Shown: positions 35,301-47,113 of the stretch, one piece after another
Layout: every line of letters begins with the position of its first letter
How positions within the stretch are numbered: the stretch's first letter is position 1
Source: Cylicocyclus nassatus
Taxonomy: Eukaryota; Nematoda; Chromadorea; Rhabditida; Strongylidae
Assembly: GCA_958299035.1 (NCBI GenBank)
Contig: CATQJL010000305.1
Span: forward strand, 68,106,792-68,170,791
Reading direction: 5' to 3'
Length of the DNA stretch: 64,000 nucleotides
Translations under genes and position numbers: made by a program
Notes under the pieces: model-generated
Database searches by the model: none
Told to the model about the DNA's origin: nothing
Seen by the model: only the letters and a program-made list of their open reading frames with translations

Positions 35301-37987
35301 AAGGCTATCCATTGGCACGATTTCCAAATTTGTTGACGTAAGTTACAACAGTATATCAACCTCGACCTTCTCCTTTACGTTTTGAAAAATTCGTCATTCC
35401 TACATTTTTACAGATTTTTTTGAGGATTGAGCATCGTATATGTAGGCAGTTCGACTAGAGCTTTTAATAAAGTAGAAGTGAATCAAAAACTATTCCGAAA
35501 ATTCCCAAAAGAAAATTAAAATCTAGAATTTTCATTTCTGACATTCACATATCAAAAAAACTGCGAACGAAGCAGTCTAGCGATAGGAAAAAACTTTTCT
35601 AGCTGTAGTTATCTTTCCTATTATTCTATACTTAACTGAAAACCAGACTTGCCCCAAATAGCGGCTTTGGTGGAGGTTCGGCAGATGGCGCTGAGCTGAA
35701 CCCAAAGCGTTGAGCACTGTTTTGGCAAGCTGGTCCTGCAGCACCAAAGAGCGAAGTGGTATTTTGGGTGAATGGCACTCCACCAAAAAGACCTCCGCTC
35801 GAAGTAGAAGCTTGCTGGAGTGGTGGAGGGCGATGTATGACTGCTTCAAGTATTCCCAGCTTTGGTAACTTTCCTCCCAGGTAAGGTTGAGCAGTTGAGA
35901 GAATCTGCAAATAGACATATTAGAGCTTGAAGGCAGCGGCTCGGCAGAATGACAACTTTGGGATATTCATCGTTCTGGGTTCTCCTGGATGAGCTAAGTC
36001 CAAGACTGTGCTTTGCAACTCCAAAAGATATCAAAAACCCACTTTCCAGAAGTGAAAAGTGCTATTTGGGCGGGCCGCGTATGCTCGCTAGAGCGCGATT
36101 GGCTTGTGAGTGGAGACACTGTACCTACCGCTATGAGCCAATCGCGCTCTAGAGGGCAGGCATGCGCCGCCCGCCCAAATAGCACTTTTCACTTCTGGAA
36201 AAGCGGATTTTTGATATTTTTTGAAGCTGCAAGGCACAGTCTTGGACTTAGCTCATCCAGGAGAACCCAGAACGATGAATATTCCAAAGTTTTCATTCTG
36301 CCTAGCCGCTGCCTTTATGAGATCGTTCTTGTAAGTGGAAGATAATAACAACAAGAGTACCTACAAAACCTTCACTCACACTACACTATGATGGTAAACC
36401 ACAAAGAATTTATGATGAATTCATAACTTCCGAAACCTCTAACATATTTTTACTATCTTCAGTTCCAAGAAATTTCCACAGCATCAATGTCTCGCATTTT
36501 TACTTGCTTTAGGTGTCTTTGACCCATCTTTCAGTACTTGCTGTTCTCTGTTTTAGATCTTCGATACATCCATGTACGTTGAAAATGAATTGGTAAATAA
36601 GTGAAGAAAAATCCTATTTGGTTAAAAATTCTACGTTTGCAAGCTTACCATTTTGGCACTTTTCCAGTCTTCATCCGTATTTTGAGAGATGTTGCCGTAG
36701 TAAGTAACCTCAAAGGCGGTAACTTCAATAATCTTATTGTGATCTTGTTCATTATCAAGCTGTACGTAAACTTACTTTCAATGAGTTCGTTTCCCTAGTG
36801 TCATAACGAATATCATAAGAGGGCATCCAACGGGCTTTATTCACTTGATAACTAACATCCACATCAACATCACCGCCTTTTTCGCTTTCCAAGGTGATAA
36901 CAATTGTTCTAAATTTTTACTGTGCACCTTCTAGAGAGTTTATCTTGAAAACTATGAATTTATAAAGTTAAAGATTGTGTTTTCAGTATAAAGACTTAGG
37001 TACCTGATGTTGTTCTCACATCGGAAAAGTGACTCTTGCATATTCTTCTTAGAATTAGATGCCTTACTCAGAGCTTCTTCTGTAGCTTTCAGCTCTTTTC
37101 TCACGCTATATAAATCTGAAAATTGAAAAAAAATCTGAAAATGCATCTGCTAAAACCTCTTACCTGTTTGAAGTGCAATGTAATCTGTCTCAAGACTGTT
37201 GAGAAAAGTCTTTAAATTTCCCAAAAAATCTCCAAGCAACAAATTCATAGGTAATGTAACTCTCAATATATCTTGACTTGAATCATTTCGGTTTGAATTA
37301 TTCGCGAAGCTGTCGCCAACCTAAAGATATGAATCAGTAGACCCCAAATACAACTCAAGGATAATGAATAATGAAAAAGTTACAAACATAAAGAGTATGT
37401 GGAAATAATAAATGAAGAAGTAAGGAAAATAAGAAAAAACAACGTCTTACCTTTACAATAAGTTTATCTAGGACGTCTATTCTTTTGACCAGTAAACTTT
37501 CCTTGACTTTCAGCAAATGTACCTCCCAAGATTTCTTATCAGATCCCTCTGGATTCGAAGGCTGAAATAACAGCTGTTATTGTTGGAAGCCATCCTCGAC
37601 GAACTTGATACCTTCTTTTCAGAATCGTCCTTTTCTTGAGTGGGCTCGTGACGTATTTGGACATCATGAACAATGCCATCCCCTTTTCCGTCGACTCGAA
37701 CTGATTCATCCACTGCATATTTCGGGATGTTCTGGAAAGAACAATATTTTTGGGGCCTCCGTTTTCATTATCCAGCTTATTCTACATACGTCAGTTTGAA
37801 AAGCAATGAAAGCTTGAAAATCCTGGGCTAAGGAATCAAAATTTACCTGAATGTGAATCTCATTGAGACCAGGCTTGAGCTCGCAGTGTACCACTCGCTT
37901 CAATTCGGCACGGTCTGTGAAGACAATCACGCTGTCCAGCTCTAGTTCTCGGCACTGCTTTTTTATGACATTGGGTTCTTGAGTCAT
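32369..37987 (-). CDS. DUF4140/DUF4139 protein, F37C4.5-like, paralogue B
   Basis: Fourteen exons: 37847-37987, 37612-37731, 37451-37561, 37164-37320, 37004-37115, 36776-36908, 36649-36732, 35644-35904, 35125-35220, 34914-35075, 34752-34856, 34570-34698, 34461-34515, 32369-32538. Phases all agree; 611 aa. Domain order as in paralogue A: VIVFTDRAELKRVVHCELKPG then VRVDGKGDGIVHDVQ (DUF4140), a coiled-coil-like stretch (about 95-213), and DUF4139 (ARWMPSYDIRYDT, YYGNISQNTDEDW, ILSTAQPYLGG, PSDGASHR, SPGDRFSTSLGVD, PRNDPVLLTIREPIPRSTDE). Exon 8 adds an FG-rich linker (GGLFGG, SLFGA, RFGFSS, PLFGAS; residues about 320-373). The donor after exon 8 (CTG/GTTTTC) is the weakest site. Introns 7 and 13 carry MITEs. 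Poly(A) signal at 32186-32191; 475 bases separate its stop from the ATG of A. Confidence 0.92.
32662..33120. mobile_element. mariner-type MITE in the last intron of paralogue B
   Basis: Ends TTAGGTTGTCCC and inverted GGGACAACCTGA, flanked by TA (32660-32661, 33121-33122). 459 bp, no transposase frame. The TIR resembles that of nematode mariners; subterminal homology is short. Confidence 0.78.
35931..36312. mobile_element. piggyBac-like palindromic MITE in intron 7 of paralogue B
   Basis: Ends AGGCAGCGGCT and inverted AGCCGCTGCCT, flanks TTGA and TTAT (degraded TTAA). The arms pair almost end to end, including TCATCGTTCTGGGTTCTCC, CTAAGTCCAAGACTGTGC and GCGCGATTGGCT blocks. Frames in it are shadows. 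Confidence 0.82.
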
Positions 37988-40114
37988 CTATGATTCTTAA
38001 CAGGAAAGAATTTAAGCAATGGTAATTATGAAGCAAGGAATACAGATTTTTGGAAAGCAGAGATCCGGCACTTTTTTTTTGCGCGATTCGAATGGAAAAA
38101 AATCTGCGATCTGCTGGGAGAAGTTGTAATCAATATTTCCGATAATTCTCTTAACTCTCCATTATTATACCTCTTACACGTAAGAGAATCCCTAATGTTT
38201 GAGAATACGTACAAACATATCATGGCAACGTTCCAAAGTATTAATACAAGTATTAATATAATCCATTGAAAATGATACTTTACTCAAGTTGATATACATG
38301 AGAGTCGATATATATCGATGACTGCACCTTTGTTTTAAAGGTTACGGTAGCAGTACTGTGAAGGTGCTTTTGCAGGTTTGCTGCAGAATGTTCGCAAGAA
38401 ACAGCGAGTCACATAATCAGATTTATTGTCATTTTACACAGATTTGACTATTTTCGAGTAGTTGTATAAAATAAAAAGATAGGAGATATGCATACATAAG
38501 TTTCCTTGTCAAAACCTAAGCAACATTCTCGAAATATTCAGCAAATTCACAGCTTGGTAGGAGCTGCTCAGTGTTAATAACATATTTATGCATCCAATTA
38601 TTGTCGCACATGGAGTGGTTCAATCTTGCAATTCTCGGAAGTTGTGACTCCTGCAGTGTTTCGCGGATGTGAATGAATTCAAAAAACAAGTTGTGAAATC
38701 GATGGCTGGCGTGGAAAAGTGCATACGAATTGATTTCGACGCTAGCACCAGTGCTGCAATTGGCAGTGAGTCAGACAGTGCAGTAATGCCTTTGCACAGC
38801 CTTGCTGTCTCACCCTCGTGTTTGCGAAAATAAAAAAACCTGCTGAGAAATGTCTTACAGCAGCAGAGTAAATAGGACAAAAGTTAGACAAAATTTTGTA
38901 TTTATCAAATTGAGGGATCTTTCGCAAGATTTTGTACATGTACGAACGCATTCTGACTGGAGCATTCTAAAAATTTTGTAATATCCAAAAGACTGCTTAT
39001 GAAAAGTTCACTTGAGGGAGGTAGGAGACAAAGTCGAAAGAATGATGCAGACACGAGTGTTGAACTTTCTTGCTGAGATCGTCGGCATCCAAACAGGCCG
39101 GTACCGGTACGAACTGAGCTTTACAGTATGACTACCGTACCTTTGCAGTAGGCCACCGTCGCAACAATAAATGATTATCGTATACAGCAGATTTCCTAAA
39201 TTATTGCACATCGTGAATCCACCTTATCCTGCTTTGTGCCACCAACGGCGAATGGAAGTAATTACAGCATATTGTTCAATCTCAAAGCAAATTTTCAGAA
39301 GAAGAGTTCAAAAGGAGCATCTACGGTACACCTAAACTACCGCAGTGAGTCAAGACATGCACCATATCAGTAAATGCGTCACATCAGACTCAATCTTCGA
39401 ATAATGACGAATGAAACGAAAGCTTAACCAAAAAAGCGGAAATCGTGGGCGCATGTGCATACAAAAATGAGTGCCCTTTTCAGGCATGACTGGTTATCAA
39501 GAACATGCAGGTTTGAAGCTTTATCCAAAACTTTCAAGCACGTTCAATAAAAAGAGCTGATGAGCCACTGGTTGAGAGAAAAGATTCGTCCCTCAGCGGC
39601 GAAACACCAAGACTATTGCAGAATTATAGTCCTACTGAGTATGGAAGTGAAAAGTGAAAACGTTCATCCTTAGGTAGTACCTTCTCATACGTGAGATAAC
39701 TACATCTTTTTTACTTTCCTCTAGCTTTCCTCGCATAATAAGAGCATTCATACTTCTGTCGATAGAAGCACCCCAATACTGCCAGATATTCATTAGGATC
39801 TCTTATTTGCAAACCATCGTTCAGGAATTAGCTCTACAACTGACTATTTTCATTTAATCATTTATTTATCCAATGCACTATAAGTCTTTAGCCGGACATT
39901 CAGCAATAAAGGAAAGCTACGTTTTAATTCTAAAAAATCAGGGTGTGAACTTGAATGCCGGTATCATGAGAGGCAGTAAAGTAGGATTCAGTGAAAACTG
40001 TGAAAAAACCAGGGTGAGTGACTTTTCATACGATGAGCAATTTCGAGGTGCGAGGTGTGAACACCTACGGCTAAGTGTCAAGTCTCGCACCTCCGTGTCT
40101 AGTATACTGTAGAG
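37988..40114. other. Upstream region of paralogue B; no further gene seen
   Basis: Would contain the promoter of paralogue B. Short minus-strand frames (38620-38880, 38742-38951) have no support. Nothing else recognised. Confidence 0.4.
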
Positions 40115-41133
40115 AGGGGGGGAGGGACTTTTCATACGAATGCCTCCACATCATCTTTTGGCAAAGATCCAGTAAAAACTGGCACCATGCCAGATTTGGG
40201 CCTCTGGCTCCATTCCAAAAAAAACATCTAGATTAGCTTTTGCAGCACCGTAAATTTGGATAAATTTGGAAAACTTGAATACTGTATGGATTCAAAAAGT
40301 GTTTTGCTGTGAAAATAACACTATGATCGTTCCACTTACGAATTTTTTAGTATTCAAGTCGACATAATTCGGTCTTTGCAAACGTTTTGAACTGGTTTGA
40401 GTATTGTCAAATGCCTCTCCGAGCTTTCAGCATGACCTGGAAGTGTTACTCTTCCCATAAGATATTGGAGGGGGAAGACGGTCAAGAGGCGCGATTTTTC
40501 TGGGTGTCATCAACTTGAAACTCCGGTTTCATGCTATGGGGAAATTCAAAAAGTGCCGGACAAAGTTCATTGGCTTACTAGCTGTTTGAGGTAACCACTT
40601 GATAAGTTTGACGACTTTTGCTAGAAAACTGACAAAAATATCTACAAAATTGCTGTTAACTGCATTTATATGTGTTTTTGACCTTTAACAATTTTGTTTG
40701 AAATCGGTTTCAAGATGATGAGATTGAACAATCCCTAAATTCCCTGATAGGTATATTTCTTTCGAAATTTCAAGTAATTCTAGAACTTCATAAAACACTA
40801 AATATGTGCTATATGCTGCCCATCTGGCAAGAGGAATCGCGCCTCTTGACATATCTACACCCATTGAAGGGTAAGCGACTCGATAAAGCGAACTATTCAT
40901 TACCACAATTGTGCCAGTTGTTTGCGAAAATGACTTCGCTGTGGCCTGACGATCTCGCTAAGCTTTATGCAACAGATAAAATCAAGATATTCTTTAGTTT
41001 ACGCATTTTTGATAATAAACGTTTCATTTTAGTCCATTGTAATCGATAATTGGACGTATTACCAGCACCCTAGTATATGCTAGAAGGTCAAAGTGATCGG
41101 GGAGCGTTCGTATGAAAAGTCCCCCCCCCCCCC
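40115..41133. repeat. Fold-back-like segment of about 1 kb with short arms
   Basis: A G-run followed by GACTTTTCATACGAA (40115-40140) faces CGTTCGTATGAAAAGTC followed by a C-run (41105-41133). A second inner pair is GTCAAGAGGCGCGATT (40491-40506) and AATCGCGCCTCTTGAC (40835-40850). The rest does not pair. Possibly a transposon with decayed interior. Confidence 0.55.
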
Positions 41134-42144
41134 AAAAAACCATGGTGTAAGCCACCACGCTGGCAGAATTCTGTTAAGGGTTCTACTGATATTACGATCT
41201 TGCATTTTCAAAATTTATAGCTTTTATTCTGAAAAGCCATTAACTGAGCATTTTCATTTGTGCGGTTCCTATCATGACCTGGGCCTTTTATGAATGTTTG
41301 AAACGTTTTGCCATATTTATGTTAGAGGGCTTTTCTTCGGAAGCTCTACCCAAAAGTACGAGTAGAGAATTAAATTGATGTTATTTACCTCTTTCTGGCT
41401 ACAAATAGTTTTCGTGTCAAGAAAACAGGTACATGGCGAGTGAGACCACCACAAAAATTAGTCAAATTACTATTCTCTGCATACTTCTTTGCTCTTTTTG
41501 TTTTACAATCCCTTGTTCCAAACGAGTCTTCACTGGGTACAGAAAACGGGTGTGAACCACTTAGATAACAACGACCAGCTAAAAATCAGCGTGAATTGAA
41601 TTTGGAAAAAGTGCCAGGTAACGTTTTGACCTTATGGAGGCACAACTTCAGCCAGAATACATACCAAAATTAGTTATAACTCAGTGCCCACTCCCGAAAT
41701 AAGCATAATGGTCGACTATTCATAATTTCTTGAGTAAAATTTAATAGCAGCTTCCCAGCGATTCGGGTCTAACGTTTATTTTCGCTGTCTACGATTACTT
41801 ATAATAGAGGTTTAGATGTGAGAATTTTTTTGGTTACGTAGCGGATTCATAGATAATTAGAACAGCCTACTCAAAAGCAGTTGCTCTCACAAAGCTTTCC
41901 AGGACCTTTCTGGCCATGAGAGAGCCGAAAATGGACCATCTTTAGTTTTAAGATTGATGCTGCTCATGTGGGTTGATTCTTCTACAAAATGCAAGGAACT
42001 CGCTAATATAGACACTTTTCACTAACCCCGTATGATGTGAGTTCTTCCTAACGAAGCTCGACCAAATACGCTAAAGTTAAGATTTCTGTAGACATGATGT
42101 AGCAGATAAAGATTAACTAGTGATTTTTTTCTTTACAACAGCAG
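41134..42144. other. No gene firmly seen
   Basis: AT-rich; upstream exons of the candidate gene at 42.1-42.5 kb may lie here but could not be chained. Confidence 0.35.
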
Positions 42145-42543
42145 TTTCTACTTCAAAAGGCATTCAGACAGTTTCGGTTCAAATCTGTTGTAACTGATCC
42201 TCACTGTTTTTCGGTCTGATCTAAATAAAACTGTTTACTTCCCTAGTTTCATTATTGACTGCATACTCTTCCATCCCAATTGTGGTGAGCTTCATTCTCA
42301 ATTTCTCGACCTCTGCAGTTGGTTAAATACTCGTCACGCTTTGTAGCAATAGTGCGTTCCTATTGCGACTTGCTGCAAAAAGAAACTTCTAGCACCTGTT
42401 TAAGGTTTATGGTATTGTGCGTAGTGGAAGCTGTGGCCACAGCAGTTTTATTAACTTATAGCGCCTTGAGTTGCGCACGATCAGGTGCGGGAGGAAGCCG
42501 TAGCAGTGAGCAGGCGTTTATACTACAAGAACCTCTTTTATAA
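42145..42543 (+). CDS. Candidate 3' end of a membrane protein gene (unrecognised)
   Basis: Three blocks join with consistent phase: about 42145-42205 (QFLLQKAFRQFRFKSVVTDPH, after ACAACAG), 42247-42284 (SLLTAYSSIPIV, between CCCTAG and GTGAGC) and 42319-42543 (after CTCTGCAG; a hydrophobic stretch FMVLCVVEAVATAVLL and a TAA stop). The last intron is 34 nt and the first 41 nt, both short. It ends 15 bases before the ATG of the next gene, too close for a usual separate transcript, so it may instead be 5' sequence of that gene or chance. No family recognised and no 5' end found. Confidence 0.3.
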
Positions 42544-42558
42544 CGAGGTTTAGGGCGA

Positions 42559-43447
42559 ATGAGTGAGGATAGCACACAAGGAAAAGAGACAGAAGATATG
42601 CGGGAAGATAACGTGTCTGAAGAACGGAAAAATTACGATAAATTTCAAAGAAATAGTGCAGAATCGAGCAGAGTATGTAAATTTTGTACAAACTCAGCAA
42701 GCTAAAGAGATGTGGCCTTTAGCAAAGCAGCCTTTCGACAAGCACTTCTGAAAGGTCTTCAGCGTCAGGAGAAAAAAGTAAGCTCTGAGTGACTTTTTCT
42801 GCCATACTTCCGTCTAAAGCTCAGTAAAAAAACTTTCAGGAAAAAGTAAGGAAGGTGGAGGATTGTTCAAATTTCTGAAGAAAGCAAGCCGTGAGAAAAC
42901 AAAGGACACGCAGGACTCTATCAGCGGCGATTTACGAGAAGGGCGAGCTGGGAGAAAACAGAGGGGCCGCGCGGCTCCCAAGCAGGGGCAACAGCCATAT
43001 GGACAGCAGCAGATGGGGCAAAAGCCGTACGGGCAGCAGCCATACGGGCAACAACCTTATGGGCAGCAGCAATACGGACAACAGGCTTATGGGCAGCAAC
43101 AGTACGCTCAACAGCCGTACCAACAGCAACAGTACGGTCAACAAGGTTATCAACCTTATGGAGCTCAACCAGCATGGCAAAAGCCTCAGCAACCCGGTCC
43201 CAAAGGCAAAGGATATATCTTTGACAAAGATGAATATTTTGCTAATCCAGCAAAGCCATGGGAGGCACCAAAAGCGGATCCGAATATGTATCCTCCGCCT
43301 GCAAATTTCCCTGGTGGCCCACCACCGCCACCACCGCCGCCACCACCGCCGCCACCACCAGTTCCGGGGAAACCGCCACCTGGATTCTGTGACCCGTGGG
43401 CTGACAACAAGAATGATAATGATCCGTATTTTGCCCCTCCAAAATGA
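42559..43447 (+). CDS. Low-complexity protein with PYGQQ repeats and a polyproline run, 258 aa
   Basis: Exons 42559-42672, 42723-42777 and 42840-43447, phases consistent. The N-terminus ([14 protein letters not shown]...) is acidic and polar; exon 3 opens with [19 protein letters not shown], a basic segment that could be amphipathic. Residues about 105-167 are imperfect PYGQQ/YGQQQ units, then [20 protein letters not shown], then 14 prolines (217-230), ending DPYFAPPK. No signal peptide or membrane segment is seen. Such Q/Y/G-rich tracts are common in prion-like or condensate-forming and some structural proteins; I cannot name a family. AATAAA lies at 43530-43535, 83 bases past the stop. An antisense frame over the same repeats is a compositional shadow. 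Confidence 0.75.
42976..43174 (+). repeat. Coding minisatellite, about 15-bp CAGCAGCCATACGGG-type units
   Basis: Roughly a dozen imperfect 15-bp units encode the PYGQQ repeats; synonymous variation between units suggests an older expansion rather than a fresh slippage event. Confidence 0.8.
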
Positions 43448-43529
43448 TACTTATAAGTACTACTAGATTTGCATTGTTCCTAATTAATATACATTCAATT
43501 CGCTAAACGATATTCAAAGAAGTAGAGCG

Positions 43530-43535
43530 AATAAA
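43530..43535 (+). promoter_or_regulatory. Poly(A) signal of the PYGQQ gene
   Basis: AATAAA 83 bases after the TGA stop, same strand. Confidence 0.6.
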
Positions 43536-44050
43536 TACTTTGGAATGCTTGTTGTTAGTGACCACAAGCATCATGGCGAAAAGAAAAATTTTGTCCTATG
43601 TAGTGGCTAACAGCTACCTTTGATATGACATTGCGTTTACCATGTCAGTAATAGTGAATCAATGATTTGCAAAATTTTGGCTAGACGCCGAATGAAAAGA
43701 TTTGCTATACTCAGCCGAGCACAACAGTTAACAGCTACAACGAGTCATCTCTCTATAACAGCTGAAATGAGCTCCCTAAACCAAATTACTTCGAACTTTC
43801 ACTGTATAAGGAAAAGGAGTTCCACAGCGTTCGCTGGATCTTGGAAATGGCTGTAACTGCGACCGACGTTTTCTCTCCAAAGTTGTAAGTTCTTCTGTGG
43901 ATGACGAGAAGTAAGCATTATACGAAGCTAGCATAATGCGAGAAAAAGTTATTTGATCCGATCTGCTTCCATAGGGCTATCCTAAGCCCATGAGAAGCTC
44001 AAGACAGACATGTGTCTTCGTCCATATGCAAGTTCAAGTTCAGTTGCAAC
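43536..44050. other. No gene seen
   Basis: About 500 bases between the PYGQQ gene and the large palindrome; nothing recognised. Confidence 0.45.
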
Positions 44051-45126
44051 TACAGTACCCACACTAATTATTCGACAGAAAACGCAAAAACTGACGATCC
44101 GCGTTTTTTTCGTTTTTTCTTCATAATTTCCTTCAGATTGCATAAAATACAAATCCGAAGAAAGCATGATGCTCAGCTCGTCAAGATGAATCTTCTAATA
44201 TATTGCACTCTCGTACTATTCTGTTTTCAATCTGCTCGATTTTTGTGTGAGGACGGGTATTCGTAGTGGTGTAACTCAGCGAAGGACACACATGGACGAT
44301 TCAAGTAAACATGGGTCAGTAGTGCTGTCCCCGTAGATTATCATGTTTTAGTGAGTAGCGAAAGATTCCCTTTCCATAGGGAAAGATAGGCCGTTTAATT
44401 TTGAAAAAATCGATGTCTCTCAATTTTCGTTACCGTAACCCTACAGTAAGACGCTAATTTGCAAAGCAGGTGTGTTTTTCGTGTTCAGCAGGTTAGATAA
44501 CCTCTATGCGCAAGTTTTCCAAGAAACTCAGAACCTTTCATTTTTTCTCGTTCTAAGCTGTGAAGCTCGCCGACGGGTTTTGGCTAAAATATTGATGATC
44601 TTGGATTGACCGGGAACTTCGCCCATAGAGGTTTTCGGACTCGCTGATTACAGAAATAGTGTCCTCTGTGCAGCATAAGTTCTTTTGGCAGAGTTATGCT
44701 GAGAGGAATGCTGCGATACTACGCAAGTTCCTAAGTTTGTCTGCCCTTTGCGCGTGTCTGTTGGACAACTTACCTGCTCCTTTTTGTAATTTGAAATCAT
44801 TAGAGGTATGCTCTTAGATCATGCTTGAGCTAGGCCCTTACCTATATTGGTCGCCGAACTGTGAGCTGACGAACTCACGTCCGCATGAAAATCGTTCGAA
44901 ATTTTAAGATCGCACATTTCGGCCAAATATCGCCGCGAATGGTTACAGATGACTCTGATTGCAGATATTATGTTTATATACACATGTTAATTGCTAATTT
45001 ATGCCTCATACTGCTGCTTACCCCTTGTGCCAACTCTTACACCTGTAACTCAAAGTTTGCAAAAAATCGATAAGCCGATATCGACCGATGACGAAATGTA
45101 ATCTATCAACAGTTCGGCTCCTAAGG

Positions 45127-46492
45127 CTAGGTTTATACTAATTCCCATGTTCCGGAACTATTCCCGCACAGTCCCGCAATGTTCCCGCACTGTGCTGGGA
45201 ACTGTGCGGAAACTGCAACTGTGCTGCATGCGCTGCAGCCGCCCCGCATGCGTTTTGAACGGCGGGAGTGGAGACTTTTGACCGTTTTCAACGGTTTTTC
45301 TTCCAAATTTCTCTCATTTTGGCCTTATTTCTCTACCCCGCTCCTTTTTTTTGATCAGCAGAACTTCGAGCTCCAACAGGGGTTAAACAATGAGCGCTTT
45401 TCTGTTCTGCGTATGCGACAAAATGTGTGTTCTTGCGCTCGTCCACTTTATCTTCGCTTTATTTTTACACAGACTCATTCCATTTGTTCCAGGAAGCCCC
45501 TGCGTAGTTTCCATAGCCATCTGCTATGAATTAGGGAGTAGGAGCAATTCCGAAATTGCATGAATTGAGACTTGTCTCTTGTTTTGATGAGTTTCGTTTT
45601 TGGGCATTCTCCGCCCCTTTCCTTTTTCCATATCGTTGTTTCTCCTTTCTTCTATCCCGCTTCTCTTTGTGATGAGAAAAGCTGTGAACTTGAAGCGGAG
45701 TTGAGGATTGAACGCGGTTCTCATCATGTATCCGGGAAGATGAACCTTCTTGCGCTCGTCCATCTTCTCTGCCATTTTTGTTGATGCCTACTTCATGTGT
45801 TCTAGAGACCCGTCCATGTCCCTTTCAAAACAGATGCGAGACTACGCAGCGCCTTCAAGAACACATGAAGCAGGCCTGGACAAAAATGGAAGAAAATGGA
45901 CAAGCGCAAAAAGAGCAATCTGCCCGGATATGGAACAGAACAAGGTTATTTCTTTAACTCGCTTTAATTTCACACCTTTTCTCATCACAAGGAAAGGGGT
46001 GAGAATGGCCAAAAAGAAAACTCATCAGAAAACAAGAGAAAAGTCCCAAATTATGCAACTTCAGAATTGCTCCTACTCCTTAATTCATAGCAGATGGCTA
46101 TGGAAACTACGCAGGGGCTTCCTGGAACAAATGGAATGAGTCTGTGTAAAAATAAAGCGAAGATAAAGTGGACGAGCGCAAGAACACACATTTTGTCGCA
46201 TACGCAGAACAGAAAAGCGCTCATTGTTTAACCCCTGTTGGAGCTCGAAGTTCTGCTGATCAAAAAAAAGGAGCGGGGTAGAGAAATAAGGCCGAAATGA
46301 GAGAAATTTGAAAAAAACCGTTGAAAACGGTCAAAAGTCTCCAACTCCCGCCGTTCAAAACGCGTGCGGGGCGGCTGCAGCCCATGCAGCACAGTTGCAG
46401 TTCCCGCACAGTTCCCAGCACAGTGCGGGAACATTGCGGGACTGTGCGGGAATAGTTCCGGAACATGGGAATTAGTATAAACCTAGCCTTAG
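45127..46492. repeat. Inner inverted unit of the large palindrome
   Basis: CTAGGTTTATACTAATTCCC at the left and GGGAATTAGTATAAACCTAG at the right bound a 1.37-kb palindromic core containing GTTCCCGCACAGT repeats and ATTCCATTTGTTCCAGGAAG. It looks like a separate MITE type, but nested boundaries cannot be proven in a palindrome. Confidence 0.5.
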
Positions 46493-47113
46493 GAGCCGAA
46501 CTGTTGATAGATTACATTTCGTCATCGGTCGATATCGGCTTATCGATTTTTTGCAAACTTTGAGTTACAGGTGTAAGAGTTGGCACAAGGGGTAAGCAGC
46601 AGTATGAGGCATAAATTAGCAATTAACATGTGTATTTAAACATAATATCTGCAATCAGAGTCATCTGTAACCATTCGCGGCGATATTTGGCCGAAATGTG
46701 CGATCTTAAAATTTCGAACGATTTTCATGCGGACGTGAGTTCGTCAGCTCACAGTTCGGCGACCAATATAGGTAAAGGCCTAGTTCAAGCATGATCTAAG
46801 AGCATACCTTTAATGATTTCAAATTACAAAAAGGAGCAGGTAAGTTGTCCAACAGACACGCGCAAAGGGCAGACAAACTCAGGAACTTGCGTAGTATCGC
46901 AACATTCCTCTCAGCATAACTCTGCCAAAAGAACTTATGCTGCACAGAGGACACTAGTTCTGTAATCAGCGAGTCCGAAAACCTCTGTGGGCGAAGTTTC
47001 TGGTCAATCCAAGATCATCAATATTTTAGCCAAAACCCGTCGGCGAGCTTCACAGCTTAGAACGAGAAAAAATGAGGTTCTAAGTTCCTTGAAAAACTTG
47101 CGCATAGAGGTTA

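Noticed and set aside
35994..36345. Frames of up to 110 codons on both strands
   Set aside because: They lie in the piggyBac-like palindromic MITE and mirror one another.
36723..36732. Acceptor TTGAAG for exon 7 of paralogue B
   Set aside because: It shifts the frame; AATAAG six to ten bases earlier keeps phase and the YYGNISQ motif.
42160..42190. tRNA B-box-like GGTTCAAATCT
   Set aside because: No A-box at proper distance and no cloverleaf could be drawn. No tRNA or rRNA gene was found in the window.
42921..43442. Antisense frames of 66-86 codons rich in V, A and G
   Set aside because: Compositional shadows of the PYGQQ and proline repeats on the opposite strand.
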